64,000 bases of DNA, taken from NCBI GenBank assembly GCA_030762895.1, contig JAUPTC010000054.1, forward strand, positions 81,478-145,477, in the 5' to 3' direction. The position numbers and the translations under genes were made by a program. The notes under the pieces were generated by a model. That model saw only the letters and a program-made list of their open reading frames with translations, made no database searches and was not told where the DNA came from. This document shows positions 1-9,388 of this stretch, piece after piece. Positions within the stretch are counted from its first letter, which is position 1. Each line of letters begins with the position of its first letter. This stretch comes from Sophora flavescens. Taxonomy: Eukaryota > Streptophyta > Magnoliopsida > Fabales > Fabaceae.

Positions 1-451
1 GATTCAGGGTGTGGAATCCCTGGTTGTGTGTAGGTTGCAGAGTGGGGTATCTCTGTTGTAAAATTTCTTGAACGTTGTACTCAAGATCCTGATTAGTGAA
101 GGAACACTCATACCGGTGGGTGTGAGACTGGATGTAGATTACAAGAAATTGAGATTGAACTAGTAAAAATATCGGTTTGCAATTCTCCTTAACCCTTCTC
201 TCTTTAATTTCATTTGCATTACATATTAGGGTTTAATTGATAAAGAATTGAATTGCATTTGAAACAATCTTGTTGAATCATCATTTCAATTACGTTCACG
301 TCATCTAAAGATTCACTATGCACTCTTGTTAAATACGTTATACCTTCATACAACAAAAGTTTTTGAAAAGTTTGCGAAAATCTTTTGAATCCTATTCAAC
401 CCCCCCTCCCTCTAGGATTCCAACGCTTATTAGATGCCACTTGGGCTAACA
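1..451 (+). repeat. 3' portion of a Ty1/copia 5' LTR (SIRE/Maximus-like)
   Basis: The stretch ends in CA at 451, two bases before a methionine-tRNA primer site and directly upstream of a Copia gag, so it is the R-U5 end of a 5' LTR whose start lies outside the window. A C-rich run (about 400-413) just before the end resembles the end of SIRE/Maximus-type LTRs; this clade call is from memory. No second LTR of this element is seen, so the element is truncated by the satellite at about 1742. Confidence 0.7.
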
Positions 452-453
452 AG

Positions 454-465
454 TGGTACCAGAGC
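454..465 (+). promoter_or_regulatory. Primer binding site, tRNA-iMet type (Copia)
   Basis: TGGTACCAGAGC lies two bases after the LTR end. It differs from the usual plant form TGGTATCAGAGC at one position (T to C). It would prime minus-strand DNA synthesis. Confidence 0.8.
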
Positions 466-508
466 TTGAACTATTTAGGACAAGCTTAATTGACTTTAAA
501 GAGGATCC

Positions 509-1741
509 ATGGCCTCTAATGGTTTTTATCAAATGGATGGGTCATACAATAAGGCCCCAGTTTTTAATAGTGAAGGTTATTCGTATTGGAAAGAACGTAT
601 GAGAATCTTTATATGTTCCCATGATCTAGATGTATGGAACACCATAGAAAACGGTCCTTATGTTCCCACACATCTAGTTGATGGAAAGGAAAGAGTAAAG
701 CCTAGAGATAGATGGACTGATGATGAGAAAAAGAGAGTACAACTAGATTGGAGAGGTAAAAGTATCATATCTGCTGCTATAGGACAAGATGAATTCTTTA
801 GAGTGTGTAATTGTAGATCCGCACAAGAAATGTGGAATAATCTGCAAGTTACCCATGAGGGTACTAGTGAAGTGAAGCGAGCTCGGGTTAACACCTTGAC
901 TCATGAATATGAGCTTTTTCGTATGATTCCAGGAGAATCAATACAAGATATGTAAAAACGCTTCACGCATATAGTTAATCATCTAGCAACATTAGGAAAA
1001 ACTTTTCCAAATGAAGACTTAGTTAACAAAGTTTTGAGATGTTTAAGCATGAATTGGCAGCCGAAGGTTACGGCTATCGCAAAATCAAGGAATTTGGCTT
1101 CAATGTCCTTAGCCACATTATTTGGAAAGCTCCAAGAGCACGAATTGGAAATGAATCGTCTCACTGAGCATGAGGAAGGAGACAAAAAGAAGAAGAGCTT
1201 ATCCCTAATCTCCACATCTTCAAAAGCAAGGAAAGAAGAAAGTGATAAAAGTGACGAATCGGAAGACTCGGATTCAAGCGATGATGACCTTAGCCTCTTT
1301 GTGAAAAAGTTTAGTAAATTCATCAAGAAAAGAGGTGGAGGTAGAAGGTCATTCAACCGGAATAAGAAGAACTTCAAAAGGGAGAATGACACTTCAACAA
1401 TAAATTGCTATGAATGTGGAAAGAAAAGGCACATGAAAACGGAATGTCCTCAATTGCAAAAGAATGGGGACAAATATGAGAAGAGGACTAAAAAGGACAA
1501 GTAGGGCAAAAAGGCATTAATAGCTTGGGACGATAACGACCTCAACTCATCCGATAGCTCCGATGATGATGAAGTTGCTAACCTATGTCTAATGGCAAGC
1601 CACCATGAGGAAGAGGAGGTAACCGGTGATTAATTTGAATCTTTTTCTTCCGATGATGGTTTACAAAATGCCTATGATGAACTTCATGAAGAATCTATAA
1701 GACTCATTAAATTAAATTCTTCTTTTAAGAAAATCATTTAA
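509..1741 (+). pseudogene. gag: Decayed Copia gag (UBN2-type capsid plus CCHC knuckle)
   Basis: One reading frame starts at ATG 509 and continues to 1741, interrupted by in-frame stops at 953-955 (TAA), 1502-1504 (TAG) and 1631-1633 (TAA), and ended by TAA at 1739-1741. The first 148 codons carry the Copia gag opening (MASNGFYQMDG, then the YWKERMRIF block), and the frame continues through the rest of the capsid region. An acidic serine-rich linker (about 1230-1300) precedes a CX2CX4HX4C knuckle at 1406-1447. The residue before the knuckle histidine is arginine where glycine is usual. Protease, integrase and reverse transcriptase are absent: the frame runs straight into satellite at 1742. It was a nucleocapsid protein of a retrotransposon particle and is now dead. 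Confidence 0.88.
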
Positions 1742-3508
1742 GCCTCGCCACCCCATCGAGTACCCTACAAAATTGATAAAATTCGAAAGCCAACATTTTT
1801 AAAAACCAACAACGTCACGAGGATCCTTTCCGATGCGCCTTCAGTTGATCCGGTGTTTGCCACCCCTCCAAGGCCACTTCAGGACGATCACCCGTCTCTT
1901 GGTGCTTCGGCTCAGCCCCGAAAGGCATCACCTAAAACCACGTCCATCAACAACCACGGTCGAGGAGCCGCACACCCACAGCCTCGCCACCCCATCGAGT
2001 ACCCTACAAAATTGATAAATATCGAAAGCCAACATTTTTAAAAACCAACAACGTCACGAGGATCCTTTCCGATGCGCCTTCAGTCGATCCGGTGTTTGCC
2101 ACCCCTCCAAGGCCACTTTAGGACGATTACCCATCTCTTGGTGCTTCGGCTCCGCCTCGGAAGGCATCACCTAACACCACGTCCATCCACAACCAAGGTC
2201 GAGGAGCCGCGCACCCACAGCCACGCCACTCCATCGAATACCATACAAAATTGATAAATATCGAAAGCCAACATTTTTAAAAACCAACAACATCACGAGG
2301 ATCCTTTTTGATATGCCTTCGGCCGATCTGGTGTTTCCCACCCCTTCCAAGGCCACTTCAAGGCTAGAACCCGTCTCTGGGTTCTTCGGCTCCGACCTAG
2401 AAGGCATCAACCAACACCATGTCCATCTACAGCCAAGGTCGAGGTGCCACACACCCACAGCCTCACCACACCATCGAGTACCCTATAAAATTGATAAATA
2501 TTGAAAGCCAACATTTTTAAAAACCAACAACATCAGGAGGATCCTTTCCGATGTGCCTTCACTCGATCCGGTGTTTGCCACCCCTCCAAGGCCACTTCAG
2601 GGCGAACATCCGTCTCTTGATGCTTCGGCTCCGCCCCGGAAGGCATCCCATAACACCACGTCCATCCACAGCCAAGGTCGAGGTGCCACACACCCACAGC
2701 CTCACCACACCATCGAGTACCCTACAAAATTGATAAATACCGAAAACCAACATTTTTAATAACCAACAACATCACGAGGATCCTTTCCGATGTGCCTTTA
2801 GTCGATCCGGTGTTTGCCACCCCTCCATGGCCACTTCAGGACGATCATGAGTCTCTTGTTGCTTCAGCTCCGCCCCGGAAAGCATCCCCTAACACCACGT
2901 CCATCCACAGCCAAGGTCGAGGTGGCACACACCCACAGCCTCACCACACCATTGAGTATCCCACAAAATTGATAAATACTGAAAGCCAACATTTTTAATA
3001 ACCAACAACATCATGAGGATCCTTTCCGATGCGCCTTCAGTTGATCCGGTGTTTGCCACCCCTCCAAGGCCACTTCAGGACGATCACCCGTCTCTAGGTG
3101 CTTCGGCTCGGCCCCGGAAGGCATCACCTAAAACCACGTCCATCAACAACCACGGTCGAGGAGCCGCACACCCACAGCCTCGCCACCCCATCGAGTACGC
3201 TACAAAGTTGATAAATATCGAAAGCCAACATTTTTAAAAACCAACAACATCAGGAGGTTCCTTTCCGATGCGCCTTCAATCGATCCGGTGTTTGCCACCC
3301 CTCCAAGGCCACTTCAGGACGATCACCCGTCTCTTGGTGCTTCGGCTCCGCCCCGGAAGGCATCACCTAACACCACGTCCATTCACAACCAAGGTCGAGG
3401 AGCCGTGCACCCACAACCTCTCCACTCCATCGAGTACCCTACAAAATTGATAAATATCGCAAGCCAACATTTTTAAAAACCAACAACATCATGAGGATCC
3501 TTTCCAAC
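1742..3508 (+). repeat. 239-bp tandem satellite, about 7.4 monomers
   Basis: The anchor GAGGATCCTTTCC recurs at 1819, 2058, 2297, 2536, 2776, 3015, 3254 and 3493, a period of 239-240 bp (the 3254 copy reads GAGGTTCC). Most monomers keep a BamHI site. Variants shared by the monomers at 1819 and 3015, and by those at 2058 and 3254, indicate a five-monomer higher-order repeat of about 1.2 kb. Short ORFs across it differ in frame and are not conserved as proteins. The same satellite occurs inverted at 5536-5737 and 17509-18868. Confidence 0.93.
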
Positions 3509-3623
3509 GAGGGAATGGTGCATCGGGCATGGGTCTCCGGATGCACCAGGTGTCGGATCTGGCTCGGTCTGTACGGAAAGGAACCAAGGGAACGAGGGAA
3601 TGGTGCATCGGCCATGGGTCCCC
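3509..3623 (+). repeat. Lead-in to the minisatellite: 84-bp direct duplication
   Basis: CGAGGGAATGGTGCATCGG occurs near 3509 and again near 3593, 84 bp apart, each followed by a CATGGGTC..CCGG..TGCACCAG block. The segment GGAAAGGAACCAAGG within it has a relative at about 4918-4932 (GGACAGGAACCAAGG), beyond the far end of the minisatellite. The 31-bp array therefore probably grew inside a pre-existing sequence. Confidence 0.65.
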
Positions 3624-4910
3624 GGTGCACCAGATTCATGGTTTGGCTCGGTTTGGCTCGATGTGGTGCACTAGATTCCTGACATGGCTCGGTGTGGTGC
3701 ACCAGATTCCTGGTTTGGCTCGATGTGGTGCACCAGATTCCTGACTTGGCTTGGTCTAGAACACCGGTCTGGTGCACCTGATTCATGGTTTGGCTACGTC
3801 TGGCGCACCAGATTCATGACTTTATCCGGTGAGGTGCACCAGATTCATGGTTTGGCTCGGTGTGGTGCACTAGATTCCGGGTTTGGCTCGGGATGGTGCA
3901 CCAGATTCCTGACTTGGCTCGATCTGTTTCACCAGATTCCTGGTTTGGCTCGGTGTGTTGCACCAGATTCCTGACTTGGCTCGGTCTGGTGCACCAGATT
4001 CCTGACTTGACTCGGTCTGGTGCACCAGATTCCTGACTTGGCTCGGTCTGGTGCACCAGATTCCTGGTTTGGCTCGGTGTGGTGCACCAGATTCATGATT
4101 TGGCTCGGTGTGGTGCACCAGATTCCTGACTTGGCTCGGTCTGGTGCACTGGTCTGGTGCACCTGATTCATGGTTTGGCTCCGTCTGGTGCACCAGATTC
4201 ATGACTTGATCCGGTGTGGTGCACCAGATTCATGATTTGGCTCGGTGTGGTGCACCAGATTCCAGACTTGCTCGATCTGGTGCACCATATTCCTGATTTG
4301 GCTCGGTGTGGTGCACCAGATTCATGACTTGGCGCGGTCTAGAGCATCGGTTTGGTGCACCTGATTCTTGGTTTGGCTCCATCTAATGCACCAGATTCAT
4401 GACTTGATCCAGTGTGGTGCACCATATTCATGATTTGGCTCGGTGTGGTGCACCAGATTCCAGACTTGGCTCGGTCTGGTGCACCAATTTCATGACTTGA
4501 CTCGGTCTGGTGCACCAGATTCCAGACTTGGCTCGGTCTGGTGCACCAGATTCCTGACTTGGCTCGGTGTGGTGCACCAGATTCCTGACTTGGCTCGGTC
4601 TGGTGCACCAGATTCCTGACTTGGCTCGGTGTGGTGCACTAGATTCCTGGTTTGGCTCGGTGTGGTGCACCAGATTCCTAACTTGGCTCGGTGTGGTGCA
4701 CCAGATTCCTGACTTGGCTCGGTGTGGTGCACCAGATTCCTGACTTGGCTCGGTGTGGTGCCCCAGATTCATGACTTGGCTCGGTGTGGTGCATCAGATT
4801 CCTGACTTGGCTCGGTCTGGTGCACCAGATTCCTGACTTGGTTCGTTGTGGTGCACCAGATTCATGATTTGGCTCGGTGTGGTGCACCAGATTCCTGACT
4901 TGGCTCGGTC
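3624..4910 (+). repeat. 31-bp minisatellite, about 41 copies
   Basis: The unit reads approximately GGTGCACCAGATTCCTGAC followed by TTGGCTCGGTGT. Successive GGTGCACC starts, for example 4571 and 4602, are 31 bp apart. Nearly every unit contains TGGTGCACCA, a perfect 10-bp palindrome. Because 31 is not a multiple of 3, ORFs here cycle through all frames every 93 bp and give repetitive peptides; I do not call them genes. Confidence 0.93.
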
Positions 4911-5535
4911 GATGCGGACAGGAACCAAGGTTGCAAGGGTCTGGTGCACATGGCACTGACCGGTTGAAGGTGTTGGTGCCAGAAGATGGAGGTTCATTTT
5001 GGGTGTCTATTGACTCGTGCACCGAGGTTGAAAGTGTTACATTGCATCACCCGTGACTTGTGCATGACCACCGTGCTAGGCACACGTCGCAGATGCACCA
5101 CGCACCGATGGGAAAATGTTGTGATACAAGCTTGAGAGCATTCCCCTGACCCCATTAGACTTTTTAGAAGGCGTGGTGGAAAAGCAAACCTGTAAACCAG
5201 GGTCCACCACATGTTTAAGTTTGCTAGTATGCCACATTTTGGCTACAAGTGCCCAAAACTCCAACCCCTAAATGAAATGCAGCGAAATTTGGAGGTAAAG
5301 CTGGAAATAATATAGCAAGGGTGCCTGCAAAAATTCAGGTCAAAATTCAATTTGTAGCCTAGGTTCCTTGTCATCGAACTGTCGCATATCCCTGATTTCG
5401 GTTGAAAAATCATAAAAAAGGTGACTCGATCGAGTCATCTTCCGACCGACCGACTCCATGGGCCGGGGTGCGGGCGGGCCCGAGAGGTGGGCCCGGGAGG
5501 CGGGCGCGGGGGAAAATGTGGGCATCAGATTGGAC
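4911..5535. other. Low-copy sequence between the two satellite blocks
   Basis: I find no gene or transposon domain here. It opens with a segment related to the minisatellite lead-in (GGACAGGAACCAAGG). About 5455-5512 is a G+C-rich patch (GGGCCGGGGTGCGGGC and similar), unlike the AT-rich surroundings. The 61-91-codon ORFs crossing it lack recognisable motifs. It could be a fragment of an unidentified LTR. Confidence 0.5.
5422..5437. repeat. 16-bp perfect palindrome
   Basis: TGACTCGATCGAGTCA is its own reverse complement. It stands alone in the window, just before the GC-rich patch. Its function is unknown. Confidence 0.6.
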
Positions 5536-5737
5536 CATTTTTGTGGGGATTTTCCCTGGTGTGTTGAGGATTCATGGGTGTGGCTCCTTGACCTTGGTTG
5601 TGGATGGACGTTGTGTTAAGTTATGCCCTTCACGGCAGATCCGCAACACGAAGGGACGCGTGATCATCCGGATGTGACCAAGGTGGGGGTCCCCAACACC
5701 AAACCGGTTGAAGGCGCACCATAAAGATCCTCGTAAT
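5536..5737 (-). repeat. 239-bp satellite, inverted, left piece of a split array
   Basis: Diverged monomer in the opposite orientation to 1742-3508. It shares the CCTTGGTTGTGGATGGACG block and the GATCCTCG end with the monomers at 17509-18868. It stops at the terminus of the minus-strand element, and the satellite phase resumes at 17509, so the two pieces were once continuous. Confidence 0.82.
5733..5737. repeat. Left target-site duplication of the minus-strand element
   Basis: GTAAT, next to the element end TGATGACAACC at 5738. The right partner at 17509-17513 is GCAAT, one C/T difference. The satellite phase is continuous across the pair. Confidence 0.6.
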
Positions 5738-5985
5738 TGATGACAACCAAATGGTGAGGTTGCCTTTAATGATCTTTTTGGTTGAATTTTACCAATTACA
5801 AATCCAAGTCAGAATTGAGTTGTATCATAAAAGGAAGAAAATATGAAAATGGTGAAGATTAAAGATGGTGATGGCACCACAAACTAGAGAGTTTGATAAG
5901 CCAAGTGAGGTTCGCCACAAGAATCGTGGATTCTTGATAAGAACAAGATGGCTCAACCAAGAACCAAAGAGAGACAATTCCCTCA
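5738..5985 (-). repeat. 3' LTR of the minus-strand element, U5 end
   Basis: Begins TGATGACAACCAA, the reverse complement of the LTR terminus TTGGTTGTCATCA. It contains the reverse complement of the U5 block ATTCTTGTGGCGAACCTCAC. It stops at CCTCA (5981-5985), where the plus composite starts. By eye it differs markedly from the matching part of the 5' LTR (16585-16832), although the rest of the two LTRs is nearly identical. Confidence 0.82.
5981..5985. repeat. Left target-site duplication of the plus-strand composite
   Basis: CCTCA, repeated exactly at 14508-14512. The 5-bp length is what Ty3/gypsy-type integrases leave. Confidence 0.88.
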
Positions 5986-5989
5986 TGAT

Positions 5990-6184
5990 ATGAGCCCAAT
6001 TTGGAGTATGGTTCAAGAAGCTTATCAAGGACTTGGTGCGCCAATTACAAATGTTACAACCAAGAAAGCCCAACAAGTGTTAATTCAAACTATGGTTCTC
6101 TTCATGGAAGCAAGCTCAAATGCAAGATTGGATGGAATGAAGCCCAAATTATTAACTTTCATTATCCAACTAAAGGATCCATGA
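5990..6184 (+). other. Polyprotein C-terminal tail encoded at the start of the LTR
   Basis: In LTR A3 the long gag-protease ORF runs through the polypurine tract into this segment (13395-13589). The same frame begins LTRs A1 (here) and A2 (9693-9887). The peptide starts MSPIWSMVQEAYQGLG and ends IQLKDP. Its counterpart in the minus-strand LTRs (MSPIRSMDQGALKGLG...KTRARAKKAQ...IQLEDP) aligns without gaps. The TRARAK stretch resembles the tail seen after integrase in many plant gypsy polyproteins. In A1 it has no upstream frame and is only a 5' LTR copy. Confidence 0.7.
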
Positions 6185-6593
6185 TAAGAGGGGCGTGCAA
6201 CATGAAGAAGAGTCCAATTTTAGTTGTTTGTTTTAATTCAATAAGTGTAAATGGGTTTTATGAGTGAGCCCAATTACTAAGTGATGTTTTTGGGGCAGCC
6301 CACTTGTAATCCATGATGGAAAACGAATTTGTCTTAGTAGGAGGAATCTTTAGCTTGCATGCTATAAGAACTCCTAAACTAGTGTGTTGATATTTTGATA
6401 AATTGTATAAATTATGGGGGGTTACACTTTTAATGTGAGAAGCAAGTGTAACCACCACATAATTAGGGGATGAAGAGTCAAGAAGAGGGGGGGCGTAACC
6501 TTCATAGTCTTATGGCTGAGTTGAATGATTTGGTGGCTTCATTATGAGGGTTTTTAAGCAAATTAACTCATGTTATGATGTCTGAGTTAAGAA

Positions 6594-6688
6594 GGGATTA
6601 GTGAGTCATTTAGTGACATGATTGTGGGGGTTATGATCTCTTTGGGAAGCCAAAAGTTGGCAGGGATTAGTGAGTCATTTAGTGACAT
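6594..6688 (+). repeat. Pair of 26-bp direct repeats in U3 of LTR A1
   Basis: The same 26 bases lie at 6594-6619 and 6663-6688, 69 bp apart. Each contains GTCATTTAGTGAC, whose ends (GTCA/TGAC) are inverted. They sit about 65 bp or more upstream of the TATA-like box, where LTR enhancers often lie. Both copies recur in LTRs A2 and A3. A regulatory role is inference. Confidence 0.7.
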
Positions 6689-6750
6689 AATTAGGCTATT
6701 CAAGTGGAGGTTTCATTTTATCTTTGGATGCCAAGAGTTTGGCTGCCATA

Positions 6751-6760
6751 CTATATGTAA
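6751..6760 (+). promoter_or_regulatory. TATA-like box of LTR A1
   Basis: CTATATGTAA in an AT-rich setting, 766 bp into the LTR. The same CTATATGTA string occurs in every LTR of the 24-unit array that I inspected, despite divergence elsewhere. It probably drives element transcription. Confidence 0.55.
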
Positions 6761-7103
6761 AACGAAAATTCATATGAAATAACAAGTTTGATGTTGTTGG
6801 AATTTATCCAAATTAGTGAGAAGTGTTTCTCCTAAGTTCTTGGTTGAACCAAGATTGAGTTCTTATCAAGAATCTCCAAATTCTTGTGGCGAACATCACT
6901 TGGCTTATCAAACAATTTCCATTGTTTGTGGCGCCTTCATCATCTCTATCTCTTCCACTTTCTTCTTTCTTCTTCAACTTTTGTTTTGTTACTTAAATCT
7001 GAAATTGATTTGGTCTTTGTTCTTGAACCAAAGTGGCACAACACTAAACGAATTTCAATCAAAAAGATCATTTCTAGGCAACCACAAGTTGGTTGTCATC
7101 ATT

Positions 7104-7115
7104 TGGTATCAAAGC
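7104..7115 (+). promoter_or_regulatory. Primer binding site of internal region A-1
   Basis: TGGTATCAAAGC lies two bases after LTR A1. It differs from the canonical iMet-tRNA complement TGGTATCAGAGC at one base (G to A). The same variant occurs at 10808-10819 and on the minus strand at 16571-16582. Confidence 0.8.
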
Positions 7116-7708
7116 TCAGGCTTTGATTGAAATTGTGTTGTGATTTTCGTTTTCTTCTTGTTCTTCTTCTACACCATTTTGTTCTTTTCTTTCTAAAAAA
7201 AAAAACCAACAAAAAAAAAATTACTACTTTGATTCAGTTTTGAAGGGAAAAATTTCGTGGCTATTGTTTGATCATACACAAGTGTGCAAGTTTGATTCTT
7301 CTCTTCAAAGTTAAAAAAAAAAAAAAAAATCTGGGCGAAAAAAAAAAATTGTTCTTGAAGTCTTGGAGAAAAGAGAAGAGAAAGTTCTATTTGGGCAATT
7401 TGTGTTCTAGAAAATATTTCCCTTCTTTCCTTTATTTCCTTATTCCAAACCTTTTCCTTTCTAGCCTTTCTTTTCTTGTTCCTTTGTTTGCTAAGTTTTT
7501 GTGATTTTTGTTGCTTGATTTTGGAATTTTTGTGTTTGTTGTCTTGATTCCTCTAAGAACACTCAAGGAGAACATTTGAGAGGAAAAAGGCAAGAGTGAA
7601 AAAAAAAATACATTTTGTGTGGAAAAAGCCAAAAGAGTGGAAAAAAAATCCATTGTGTGAACTAGTGAGGGGGTGTAGTGAGGAAACACAAACTCTTCTA
7701 CTCAAATC
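7116..7708 (+). other. Untranslated leader of internal region A-1
   Basis: About 590 bp of T-rich and A-rich sequence with long homopolymers (A runs near 7195-7220 and 7312-7328). I see no gene. It probably serves as 5' UTR and packaging region. Compared with the second copy (10820-11408) it differs mainly in A-run lengths. Confidence 0.65.
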
Positions 7709-9388
7709 ATGGCCAACAATGAGGATAGTCCACCACTATCTCCAAGGTCAGCCACTCTTCAAGCTAGGATGGCCAATCAAGTCCAAGCTCTTCAAAGACA
7801 AATGGAGCAAATGCAAGCCAATTATGATAGACAACTTGCTAACCTACACCGTGATGATTCTAGTGGATATGAGAGTGAAAGAAGAAGGCCTAGAGGAGGA
7901 GGACGTAGAGGAGAGAGGCGTGATAGAGGGCTTGAAGGGGTAAAAATCAAAGTTCCTCCCTTTATTGGGAAGAATGATCCGGAGGCTTACTTGGAGTGGG
8001 AGCTAAAAATAGAACAAGTCTTTGATTGTAATTCATACAATGAAAGCAAGAAGGTGAAAGTAGCCGCCCTTGAGTTCAAGGAATATGCCCTTGTGTGGTG
8101 GGACCAACTACAAAAAGAAAGGAGAAGACATGGAAGAGAGCCCATAGACACTTGGGAGGAGATGAAATTTATCATGAGGAAGAGGTATGTCCCAAATCAT
8201 TATCAAAGGGATATTCACAACAAGTTACAAAGGCTTACCCAAGGGACCAAAAGCGTTGATGAATATTTCAAGGAGATGGAGTTGGCCTTACTTAGGTCAA
8301 ATTTTAAAGAAGATAGGGAGGCTACCATGGCAAGGTTCTTACATGGCTTGAATCAAGATATTCAAGACATAGTGGAGTTACAAAATTATGCGGAGCTTGA
8401 AGATTTGGTTCAACAAGCGATTAAGGTGGAGCAACAAATTAAGAGGAGAAAGTCCAAATATTCTTTCTCTTCATCTTCCAAATTTCCATCCTCAAATTGG
8501 AAGGAAGATTCAAAGAAGGAGGGTGCACCATTTTCTAAAGAGGCCGGGAGCACCCCTCAAGGAAAGAAGCCAACGAAAACAAGTTCTAGGAGCCGTGATG
8601 TGAAGTGTTTCAAATGCTTAGGCCAAGGGCATATTGCATCCCAATGCCCAACAAAGAGGACAGTGGTGGCAAGGAATGGTGAAGTGGTCTCACAAAGCGA
8701 AGCCTCAAGTGAGGAGGAGAGTGAAAAAGGAGAAGAAATTTCGGAGGGAGACTTATTCATGGTAAGAAGGCTTTTGGGAAGTCAAGTCAAGGATCACGAA
8801 GCAAGCCAAAGGGAGAATATCTTTCATTCTAGATGTCTAATTCAAGGAAAGGTATGTTCTCTAATCATTGATGGTGGGAGTTGTGCCAATGTTGTAAGCA
8901 CTAGATTGGTGTCCAAATTGAATCTTGTTACTAAGGCACATCCAAGGCCATATAGGCTTCAATGGCTAAGTGAGGTTGGGGAAACGGTGGTGAACAAACA
9001 AGTAGAGGTCCCATTCTCAATTGGAAAGTATGAAGATTGTGTCCTTTGTGATGTGGTGCCTATGGAGGCAAGCCATATGTTGTTGGGAAGGCCTTGGCAA
9101 TATGACAAAAAGGCCATCCATGATGGGTTCTCAAATAAGTTCACCTTCATGCATCAAGACCGAAAGGTCATTCTTTCTCCTTTATCTCCAAAGCAAGCTT
9201 GTGAGGATCAAATAAGAATGAGAGAAAAAAGAGAGCAAGAGAGAAAAGAAAAGGAGAGTGAGAAAAAGAAAGAAAAGGAGAGTGAAAAAAGGATTGAAAA
9301 AGAGAGTGAGAAAAAGATTGAAGAAAAAGGTGAGAAAACAATTGAAAAAAGAGTGATCAAGATAAAAATAATGAGGAAAATATTGTGA
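7709..9388 (+). CDS. gag: Gag-protease ORF, copy 1 (frameshifted near its end)
   Basis: 559 codons from ATG 7709 (context ATCATGG). Residues about 80-250 form a Ty3/gypsy retrotransposon gag domain (VWWDQL, then RFLHGLNQDIQD). A CCHC knuckle has C300, C303, H308 and C313. A retropepsin-like segment carries D388-G-G-S-C, a form I recall as common in plant gypsy elements in place of D-T/S-G, and later LLGRPWQYD. A lysine/glutamate-rich linker follows. An A6 tract at 9345-9350 (A7 in copy 2) shifts the frame and brings the stop at 9386-9388. The protein would form particles and process them. No reverse transcriptase follows. Confidence 0.88.
   Translation: MANNEDSPPLSPRSATLQARMANQVQALQRQMEQMQANYDRQLANLHRDDSSGYESERRRPRGGGRRGERRDRGLEGVKIKVPPFIGKNDPEAYLEWELKIEQVFDCNSYNESKKVKVAALEFKEYALVWWDQLQKERRRHGREPIDTWEEMKFIMRKRYVPNHYQRDIHNKLQRLTQGTKSVDEYFKEMELALLRSNFKEDREATMARFLHGLNQDIQDIVELQNYAELEDLVQQAIKVEQQIKRRKSKYSFSSSSKFPSSNWKEDSKKEGAPFSKEAGSTPQGKKPTKTSSRSRDVKCFKCLGQGHIASQCPTKRTVVARNGEVVSQSEASSEEESEKGEEISEGDLFMVRRLLGSQVKDHEASQRENIFHSRCLIQGKVCSLIIDGGSCANVVSTRLVSKLNLVTKAHPRPYRLQWLSEVGETVVNKQVEVPFSIGKYEDCVLCDVVPMEASHMLLGRPWQYDKKAIHDGFSNKFTFMHQDRKVILSPLSPKQACEDQIRMREKREQERKEKESEKKKEKESEKRIEKESEKKIEEKGEKTIEKRVIKIKIMRKIL

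Larger units (their letters stand above)
5986..7101 (+). repeat. LTR A1 (1116 bp)
   Basis: Starts TGATATGAGCCC at the CCTCA duplication and ends GGTTGTCATCA, followed by TT and the primer site. It contains a 65-codon reading frame at its start, two 26-bp direct repeats, a TATA-like box and a U5 block (ATTCTTGTGGCGAACATCAC) shared in form with the LTRs of the 24-unit array. Few differences from A2 and A3 are visible, for example ATGATAAG against ATGACAAG near 6181, so the insertion is young. Confidence 0.92.

Noticed and set aside
1833..3476. 60-95-codon ORFs in the 239-bp satellite
   Set aside because: They restart in each monomer, in different frames, with no conserved length, and nothing suggests translation.
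3624..4910. CRISPR array
   Set aside because: Units are contiguous with no unique spacers, and the sequence context is plant nuclear DNA.
3439..5022. Overlapping 80-115-codon ORFs over the 31-bp minisatellite with repeated HQTEPSQESGAP-like peptides
   Set aside because: All frames stay open because the repeat unit lacks stops, and the peptide period (31 residues) is just three repeat units.
5738..5750. TGATGACAACCAA at 5738 as the 5' start of the plus-strand element, pairing with TTGGTTGTCATCA at 7101
   Set aside because: Homology to the minus-strand LTR, the CCTCA duplication at 5981/14508 and the TGATATGAGCC starts after polypurine tracts show that 5738 is the end of a minus-strand LTR, and that the plus LTR starts at 5986.
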